Origin: Jimgerdemannia flammicorona
Taxonomy: Eukaryota > Mucoromycota > Endogonomycetes > Endogonales > Endogonaceae
Reading direction: 5' to 3'
NCBI GenBank assembly: GCA_003990745.1
Contig: RBNI01000107.1
Location: forward strand, 1-42,377
Length of the DNA stretch: 42,377 nt
The notes beneath the pieces are model-generated. The model did not search any database. It saw nothing but the letters and a program-made list of their open reading frames with translations, and was not told the DNA's origin. The position numbers were made by a program, and so were the translations under genes. This document shows, in pieces, positions 34,927 through 42,377 of this stretch (position 1 is its first letter; each line of letters opens with the position of its first letter).

Positions 34927-35039
34927 TTTCTTGAACTGTAGCTTATTGATATGGATGATCTTTGGTCTAGGGTCACTAGAGCTGAGTGGGTTCTTTTCAC
35001 CTTATAGTTTGAAGTTATGGCATTCTTTCTTAATAGTCA

Positions 35040-35345
35040 GAGAATGGTTTACCCAATCGATCATGGGGTTCTCTTATTTAAATCATGGAGTTCCAAGGAT
35101 AATTTCATTTTCAGGAAGTGGTACAATCTGGAGGGTAACATATACTTGGTAGTCACCAATTCGGAAGGGTAGATTGTAGACTTCCTTGCTAATAACATAT
35201 GAGGTTCTATTAGCTGTGGTAACTGCTTGAGTTTGTTGTACTGGGGAGGTGAAGACCTTGAGTCTGTTGACTGTTTCTTTATTGATGAAGTTGCCTGAGG
35301 CACAACTGTCTATCATAATCTTGACAGGTGCTCAGTTGACAAAAG
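35040..35345 (-). pseudogene. Retropepsin-like protease of copy C
   Basis: Close to the protease of element A, but the active site reads D-S-C-A-S in place of D-S-G-A-S (about 35300-35315), a transversion that should inactivate it. It ends I-I-L-G-T-P followed by a stop where A has Trp. Confidence 0.8.
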
Positions 35346-35559
35346 CTTGAAGTATAAGCAGTTTGTCTAATCCAATAGTAGTGATTTCAGTTATAAGAGC
35401 TTTTCTTCTGTTGGTTCTTCTTTGAGCCAGTTCATTGATACAAGAGAAGCAATCATTGATCATTTGGAAAGAGTACATTCTAATGCCATGGGAGTATTTG
35501 CTACTTAGTACATATCTATTTTCGATTTTCTTGTAGAATTATTCTTCTTTGTTTATAGT

Positions 35560-35990
35560 AGGTTGGGCTAGGGCCTTGTTTGATGAGCCAAATCCTTTGG
35601 ATCCTCAGATGGTGGATAGTAGTTCAGGAACTTCCTTGACTATCAGAGTTGACTCAATTTTCTCAAATAGGATCTGGGCGATACAGAAACCAATGGAGAT
35701 CTTGAAGAGAGTCCAACTATGGTTTCAGATGAGGACAATAATTTTGCCTGTATAATCCTTGTCAATGACTCCTCCTTCTACTGAGAGTTCTTTTAATGCT
35801 AGGCTGCTGCAATAGCATATTCTTCCAACATGTCCTTCAGGGATTTGGATACTGATTCCTGTATAGATTTGCTTGACTTCTTGGTTGGAAACTATAGCTT
35901 CTTTGGCTACATACAGGTCATATCTAGCTGCCTTTTGACTTCCTTTGGTTGGGGCCTTGGCAGTTTGTCTTAACTTGGCAAAGTCTAGTA
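35560..35990 (-). pseudogene. dUTPase domain of copy C
   Basis: Same position as in element A, between zinc knuckle and protease. Motif I is A-R-Y-D-L-Y, with Gly changed to Arg (35916-35935). Motif II is G-R-I-C-Y-C-S-S-L-A, with its Arg changed to Cys (about 35796-35826). Motif III G-V-I-D-K-D-Y-T-G is intact (35745-35775). Motif IV is F-C-I-A-Q-I-L-F (about 35662-35692). Motif V has a stop replacing its Arg, then G-S-K-G-F-G-S-S (35578-35607). The domain is complete in extent but mutated at several key residues. Confidence 0.82.
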
Positions 35991-36059
35991 TTCTGGTAGT
36001 CAGATTATTGAGGTGGTGCAGAGTAGTAACAGTTGCTTGTATTGCTGTTCAGGGTTTTC

Positions 36060-37800
36060 AGTTGGGGCAGGTACTGGCCATATGTCCTGTCTTTTGGCAA
36101 TAGAAGCATACTCCACTTCTTCAAAGTTCATTCCTTTCTCCTTCAGTGAGTTTCTTTAAGATACTTGGTTAGGTGAGTTTATGATTTCCAGGTGTCCATG
36201 AGGTAGATGTTGAGGGAGCTCAAGATGCTTCATGCTTGAGTTCTTCTTTCTTGGTCCAAGTCTTTTCCTTATTATTGAATTGTCTTCAGGGCAGAATTGG
36301 TTTAGCTGTTAGGATTCACTGGACCATAGTCTTGATTCTTGCCAGGTACTATTGTTGGTGATCACAACTAACTGGGCAGCCTTGTTCTCAGATTTTTCTA
36401 GTAAGCCATTCAGACAGTGTGTCAAATAAATGATCTGCTCTTATATCATTTTGTGCTTTATCATTGGTAATATATCCTAGGCCAACAGTGTTCAGGAGTG
36501 ACTCGAGTTTTGTACAGAAGGTTTCAAATTCTTCTTTGCCATATATATTAAATTTGAGGTTACAGAGTTTGACTCAAGATTCAGCAATCATGATCTTGCT
36601 GCAGTATTGAGTAATCATGAGTTGTTTGAGTCCAGGGGCTGTAGGATGGGCTCCATATCCTGGGGTATTGTTTGCTGCATTTTGGATGACTACTACAGGT
36701 CAGATGTCTTATGTGAGGGGTTTTTCAGGAAGGGTTCACTATGATTCTTTGGTAGGTCCTTAGAAGAATGTAACAACTCAGCAGACATAGGTAGTGATAG
36801 TAGCAAAGAGTTGTTCCAGAGTGTGGTCTTGATTGTTTGTTAGAAGGCAGTCCACAACTCGCTCATTGGTCTATTGATTGGCTTCAAAGTTGGTATCAAC
36901 TACACTAATAAAGCTTTGGACTTCTTGTGCAGTACTATTGAAGGTAGGTAGGCTCAGATTTTTGGTGGGTCGGGTCTGTTCAGCTAAGGTAGTAATAGTT
37001 GCTGCCATTATTGCTACCTGGGCTGTGAGGTCTAGAATCTATTGGTTTGTCATATTGTTTGCTGGAGGTGGTTGGACTACTGATAGTGATATTACTGGTA
37101 CTACTTGAGGTACTGGTGTAGAGTGTGATGGAGTTCTTTGGGTCTGTGTAAGTTGCTGAAGTAATAGTTGTGGGTCTGGAGTGAGGGCTCAATAGATAGC
37201 TGTTTATTACTGTGTAGGTATATTCTGTCCTAATGGAGGTACATTTCCTTCAGTTCTGCCAAAGTGTGCAGCACTCGTGGTGATTCACTGAGAGAAGGGT
37301 ATCAGGGGGCTCTCTTTATAATACATATACTCTTTACAAACACACACTGCTCCAGGGGGACGAGATAGAATTGGGGGTGTCCTTGACTACCCCCACCCCA
37401 ATCCTATCCCATCCCAAGCCCCCCTGTTGTAGCTTTTTTTTTTTAAAAAAAAAAAAAAAGAATGAAGACACAGCATTCATATGGCATTGCTCACACGTCA
37501 TTCGCCCAAGAACGATTGGAGCAACATAGACAACTAAGCAAGTCCGCAGTTCATGCAACAAGTTTATACCTCAAGCAACACTGGAGTTCATACTTATCAT
37601 GACAAATACAGGAGTTCATATCACGAGCAACACATCACCTATCAAGTACTGGCCAATGTACTGACAGTAACAGTATTATTTTATAAAAATATGTTCTGTG
37701 AATAAAGTCAGGCTACTACTGGGGAAACCCCGAGTAGTGATGAATCTGAAGGGTGGTTTCAGTCTCTTGAAAAAGAGTTGATCTCTTATCCTTAACCTTG

Positions 37801-37839
<39 letters not shown>

Positions 37840-38600
37840 TACATTTCCTTTGGTGGTATATCCAAGATCAAATTCACTGAGATACTCCTCCTCCTCTTCG
37901 GCTTGGTCCCCATGTAGTTGGGTTTGCTCAGCATCAAAGTAGACAGAATCAGTCATATATTTGATTTTGGATAGACTTAATTTAAAGTCAAGTTCTGGTT
38001 CAGTATTGGTTTTGAGTTCAGGTAGGGCTATAGCTGGGCCTACTTCTGGTTTGGGGTTAGGTTGTTGATGGAGAGTTTCTCTTGCTTCTTCCTTAAGAAT
38101 ATGGTGGGCCTTGCTGTTCTGGAATTAGTAGTATAATGCAGTCTTAGTCCTGGTGTGGTGAAAATCAGTAGAGTTGAGCCACTTGGCTATAGAGGCTTGG
38201 GCTTCATAAGGGACTAAGGCTAGAAAGACTACTGATGGTTGTCCTAGGTCACTTAGATTTGTGGAGCTGACAAAACTTTTGTTAAGAAGAGTAAAGAAGG
38301 CTTCTATAAGATCTTCTTCATCTTGACTTGTGGGGTATAGAGTAAAGAGTTCGGTAAATAGAGTTTTGCCTATTTGCTGATTTAATCAAAGTACTTCTTT
38401 CTTTGAGTGAAGTTTGTCATACTTATTACAGGTATAGAGGTCAAATTGTCCTTGTATGTTAGGTTCAATTCTCTCCAGATTGTCAGATGGTTCAGGATAA
38501 ATTCTAGTTCAGAGGTTGGACTTTATACCAACTTGTAGGAATTTCTCAGAAGGGTTTGTAGCAGGGTGAGGAAGTGTCTTGAAGTGGAATTGGATTGTAA
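36060..38600 (-). pseudogene. Gag of copy C, split by the 585-bp retroposon
   Basis: N-terminal part 37851-38600, then capsid and nucleocapsid 36060-37250. The CCHC knuckle C-F-Y-C-Q-K-T-G-H-M-A-S-T-C is intact (36066-36111). It aligns throughout with gag of element A and often keeps CGA or CAA where A has a stop (for example A 3872, 3983, 4460), and vice versa. The primer site lies at about 38601-38615. Confidence 0.8.
37251..37835 (+). mobile_element. 585-bp poly(A) retroposon (SINE-like or retroposed RNA)
   Basis: Flanked by the exact 15-bp duplication GAGGTACATTTCCTT (37236-37250 and 37836-37850) and ending in 35 A (37801-37835). Composition is more balanced and richer in CG than its host. 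It holds an internal T-run/A-run palindrome (37435-37459) and a hairpin ACTACTGGGG-AAA-CCCC-G-AGTAGT (around 37713-37738). There is a polyadenylation-like AATAAA near 37701. No coding frame and no clear A or B box. I do not recognise the source RNA. Confidence 0.8.
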
Positions 38601-38616
38601 ATTGCTGCTACCAAGT

Positions 38617-40661
38617 TGTAAGAGGGTTACTTGTTAGGGTAACTGTTACATAGTTCTGGGAGAGTTTTCTGGGAGTTCTAGATATTCTAGAAGACCATTT
38701 CCTTAAGGTCAAGATCAATTTTATATGGAGTACATTCTCTATACTTATTGATTTCAAGTTTGGGTTGATGTCTCAACCAAAGTCCCTTTTTTGGACTAGT
38801 TCTAGATGTTCAGGATTTTTCATATTTCAGAAAGTTTAAGAAACTAAGACTAGCTTAGTTGAATTGGTGTATTGCTGCAGACAATACCCAATTAGGAATT
38901 TTCATAATAGGGTTAGGAGTGGGACCTAACAGGGAGCAGATTTACTTAAGAGTGGTTTGTAAGTTATTAAATAGATTTATTTGCTATTCATAATATTACT
39001 ATACTAGGAGTAGTTATGTGAAGGGATATTGTGGGGAAGTGCTCAGGAGTTGTGTTTGGATTGTTCAAGTATTCAAGTCTGAGATTCTGAGGTCTGGGAG
39101 AAGGAGTATTTATACTAGTAAGAGACTTATCTAGACTATATTAGATATAGATGTAGCACTTAGTGTCTTGCTGAGTTAGAATACAGTTATGTAGTATAAG
39201 TGTGATCTGATATATCAAGGGATCATCTGACTGCTGAGTTAGTTCACAGTCATGTTGTACAAGACTAGTCTAACTATACTATAACTGATAAGCTATTTAT
39301 AGGTTTAGATGCTGTCTGAGTAGTCTTTGATGATATCACCATCAATGATATTATCTCTGATGAAGTAGCCATCTAGGAAGAGTTATTCACAGACTAATTC
39401 TTCTTGTTCACTAAAGTAATAATACATTGGGACTTTGTCACCATTCCACAGGATAGTATCATCTGTTTTGTATGCTGGATAAGGCATTGGTGGGCAAAGG
39501 AGGGGTGTGTTGTCTTTGCTTTTATCAGATTTGCTATCTGTATACCTTCTATGAGTTATGGCACTATGAGTTGCAGAGTTATAGTAAGTTGTGGCTGTGG
39601 TTCATGTCACTCATACTCAGGTAGTAGAGTAGTTGGTTCAATCTCAAGAGTTGTCTAAAGGTACAGATTGTGTTCTCCAATCTCTTCATTATAGTTGAAA
39701 TAATTGGGAGTAAATGTGGGTTGGTATTTGTGTCAGTGGTCATTGTCCCAATAGGTCTCATAAGTGGTTATGAACTGTTGCAAGTTCATCAGCAAGATTG
39801 GCAATATGATTAGAGTTGGCAGAGATCCTTGGCTTGAGGTTATGTTGGCATCAGAGGGATCATTGTCTTCATCTTTGTCAAATCAGATTATATTATAAAC
39901 ATCCTTCATAGTGTATCTGACTTGGGGCATTTGCAGGATATAGTCATTGGGGTGTGGAAAGATTCTGTCTATAGTCTGAATATATTCGAGGTACTTGTGG
40001 TTAAGTTCTTATATTATGTCATCAATTTGACCATAGGATAGTATAGCAACCATTTCACTGGTAGTAACTTGGAGACAGGGAATAACAGTGCTATACTTAT
40101 AAAAGAGTTCTCAGTGTTTGCAGGTGATGAGTTTCTGATATTGAGACATCTGGATAATATCTATATTATGGTGGTATTCAACCATGTCTTCTAGGAGGTG
40201 GCCAATCTAGTAGTAGCTTGAGATTTATCTGATTCAGTGGGCTTCGCTAAGCATGTTCAGAGCATTCCATCAGGCTTCGACAAAGTAGAGGAGTGCTAAG
40301 CTATGGATATTCATAAGGGGCAGAGGGGGTGTGGCTCAGTTGACAATGTCATTCCAAATATTAGCATGAATGTAGTTATAGATCTTGGTGGTCATATTTG
40401 TATATATTCAAGAGTTAGTGTTGTATGTTTAGTTTGTTTTTGATTCTTTATTTAATACATCTCAGTACTCAGTATATATGCATTTGGTTCTGATTGGTAA
40501 GATTCTGTTTTTGTAAATCTTGTATTCCATGACTTCATATTGACTCAGCTTCATATACTGTGACTTTGGTTTGACTCAGCTTCATAATCTTGCAGGTGAT
40601 TTCAGTGGCTTGTTCAGAGGGTGATATGTGATTTTGGTGGCTTGAAGATTGTATGCTTACA
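38617..40661 (-). repeat. 5' LTR of copy C
   Basis: 2045 bp. On the plus strand it runs from TGTAAGAGGG to GCTTACA. The reverse-strand TATA box is at 39107-39114. It is about 40 bp longer than its partner LTR at 29439-31442. Confidence 0.87.
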
Positions 40662-41186
40662 TCAGGGTTAGTAGAGATCCTTGGCTGGAGGTCATGTTAG
40701 TATCAGAGGGATTATTGTCTTCTGCTTTATCTTCATCAAATCAGATTATATTATAGACATCCTTCATAGTGTATCTGACTTGGGGCATCTGCAGAATATG
40801 GTCATTAGAGTGTGAGAAGATTCTGTTTGTGGTCTGAACAAACTCAATATACTTGTAGTTGAGTTCTTATATCATGTCATCAATTTGGCTATAGGACAGA
40901 GTAGCAACCATTTTAGCAGTAATAACTCAAAGATAGAAAATAATAGTACTATACTCATAAAAGAGTTCTCGATGTTTGTGAGCAATGAGTTTCTGGTATT
41001 GAGACATCTAGGTAATATCTGTATCATAGTGGTGTTCAACCATGTCTTTTAGGAGGTAGCTTATCTGGTAATAGCTTGAGATTTGTCCAATTTAGTGGGT
41101 CTTACTAAGTATGTTCAGGGTATTTCATTAGGCTTCCATGAAGTAGAGGGGTGCTAGGTTATAGATATTCATGAGGGGCAGAGGGG

Positions 41187-42377
41187 CAGGTCCCTTTCTC
41201 CACTATCTTATCGGTCACAAGGTTTGGTAGGCAACCTTCCAAGTCCCCTTTCCCCTATTCTTACCCCCTCTACCTCAGGTTGGTTTGCTGTGCCTACATG
41301 GGCATGGTGGGAGGAGGGAAATGGTGATGAGTTGCCCCTTTATCAGTATCAGATCGGTGTCTTCTCCACTTTTTCATGGTTTCTGGTATCTTCGGCTGTG
41401 TCTGGAGTGTATCTGTTTTGGTATGGCACCTTCTTCCTTTTGCCATCGCCAATAAGGTGCTGTCTTGGTATATCTTGGACTATGTAGAGAGTTGGCCAAC
41501 CTTGGGCATTAAGTGCTCAGTGTAGGTTACCTGCAGGTCCTCGGTGCCTGTGGTGGGGCCCTCTGGCTTTGGTGAGCTTCCCAGTGAGCACAGTTCTAGC
41601 ATAGATGACTGTTTTTCAGATGTTGTCAGGATGGGAGGAGAGATGGCCATTACAGATAAGAGGATGGGTAATTACAGTGAACCAGTGGGGTGCCAGGCTG
41701 GGGGTGGTCATCGGGGCTGGGGCGAATAATATTTTGGCCTTTCGATTGGCTGATGGGGGGTGGAGTGATGCAGAGGCCGGTATTCTGGCTGTACCCAACT
41801 AGAACCGGGAGCTGATGTGGCAATGCAATCAAGGCCTGCAGGCTTAGAGAGTGGGATCTTCCTTATTTGGCAGTACCTGACTAGAACCAGGAGCTGACAT
41901 GGCAATGTGATCGAGGCCTGCAGGCTCGGGAAGTGGGAGTGGGGTCTCTTCAGGCCCTAGCCCATGTGTAAGTCCTTTGAGAAAGATACTGCATATAAGT
42001 CTTTTACTCACCCACTTTGAATCTACTTTGCTCTCTGTTGGTTGGTTGGGGGGTTTTTTCTTTGTCTCAGGCTTTCTTTTGAGGTTCAGGGGGCTATTCT
42101 TTATTTAGTCCTGGTGCTGCTAGATCTGACACATAGGTGTGCTCTTGCATGTAAATGATGATCCAGCCCTGGTGAGCAGACAAGTCTAGTCTATATCATT
42201 GGGGTCAATGTAGCTGGTGTTCAACAGGTATAGCTGGAGTGGTGGGACTGCTGGACAGTTTAGTAGCCTAGGTTAATGGAGGGATATTGTTTGGTGGGTG
42301 GTGGAGGAGGGTTTTGGCCTATATAGTCTAGGTTCCCTTCCAATAAAAATCTACAGGACTATGAGTCCATTAAAAAA
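41187..42377 (+). mobile_element. 1.2-kb poly(A) retroposon, copy 4, tail cut by window end
   Basis: It starts CAGGTCCCTTTCTCC inside LTR D and ends CCAATAAAAATC, a short spacer and at least six A at the window edge. It is the most divergent copy in the middle (41740-42250) but shares both ends with copies 1 and 2. The target duplication cannot be seen because the right flank is outside. Confidence 0.8.

Larger units (their letters stand above)
29439..40661 (-). mobile_element. Gypsy copy C (family 1), full-length chromovirus with dUTPase
   Basis: Minus strand, flanked by TCAGG (29434-29438 and 40662-40666). Order along its own strand: 5' LTR 38617-40661, primer site, gag, dUTPase, PR, RT, RNase H, integrase, chromodomain, polypurine tract, 3' LTR 29439-31442. 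A 585-bp retroposon (in gag) and a 34-bp micro-insertion (in integrase) interrupt it. Many in-frame stops make it inactive. It serves as the reference for the whole family here. Confidence 0.9.
28254..41186 (-). mobile_element. LTR D (family 1), split by copy C and cut by a retroposon
   Basis: A reverse-oriented family-1 LTR inserted in gag of copy B. The part 28254-29438 starts TGTAAGAGGG and runs in step with the LTR of C until C is inserted. It resumes at 40667 (after the TCAGG duplication) and stops near 41186, where retroposon copy 4 begins. About 340 bp of the LTR are therefore missing from view. Whether D is a solo LTR or part of a larger element cannot be told from this window. Confidence 0.75.

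Noticed and set aside
37334..37561. Minus-strand 75-codon frame across the T/A palindrome of the 585-bp retroposon
   Set aside because: It contains a Phe/Lys homopolymer run created by the palindrome and has no domain.

Overview
The window looks like heterochromatic, repeat-packed DNA of a filamentous fungus. I found no host gene, tRNA or rRNA; almost every base belongs to a mobile element or its remains. The fungal assignment is an inference from chromodomain-bearing Ty3/gypsy elements, a BED-finger hAT transposon, an EN-RT-zinc-finger LINE and decay by C-to-T (G-to-A) transitions. I cannot name the taxon.

Layout. (1) 1-8187: a minus-strand hAT transposon, cut at its C-terminal end by a poly(A) tract (1-20) and split by gypsy element A (1339-7712, target duplication GTTTG). 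A keeps gag, a dUTPase domain and protease in one frame but has lost RT, RNase H and integrase. (2) 8188-8764: AT-rich DNA that I cannot assign. (3) 8765-28253: gypsy copy B of the same family as A, heavily decayed and AT-rich. Its 5' LTR is split by a second gypsy family (element 2, 9491-23941, duplication GATAT). Element 2 is itself interrupted by two 1.2-kb poly(A) retroposons and by a 5.9-kb GC-rich LINE (13683-19608, 18-bp duplication). A third 1.2-kb retroposon lies in the gag of B. (4) 28254-41186: a reverse-oriented LTR (D) of family 1, split by gypsy copy C (29439-40661, minus strand, duplication TCAGG). C is the only family-1 copy here with recognisable gag, dUTPase, PR, RT, RNase H, integrase and chromodomain. 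C carries a 585-bp poly(A) retroposon and a 34-bp micro-insertion. (5) 41187-42377: a fourth 1.2-kb retroposon whose poly(A) runs off the window.

How the parts relate. The LTR elements encode their own copying machinery. The 1.2-kb and 585-bp poly(A) elements have no enzymes of their own; their poly(A) tails and target duplications of roughly 13-16 bp point to mobilisation by a LINE such as the one present. All coding regions carry in-frame stops, so nothing here is expected to be autonomously active. In element A and in both LINE ORFs the stops lie in one unbroken frame, which means decay by point transitions rather than by indels.

The most interesting observation is a dUTPase domain with all five family motifs, placed between the Gag zinc knuckle and the protease of a chromodomain gypsy element. 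A second, distinct gypsy family in the same window has a decayed dUTPase in the same position.
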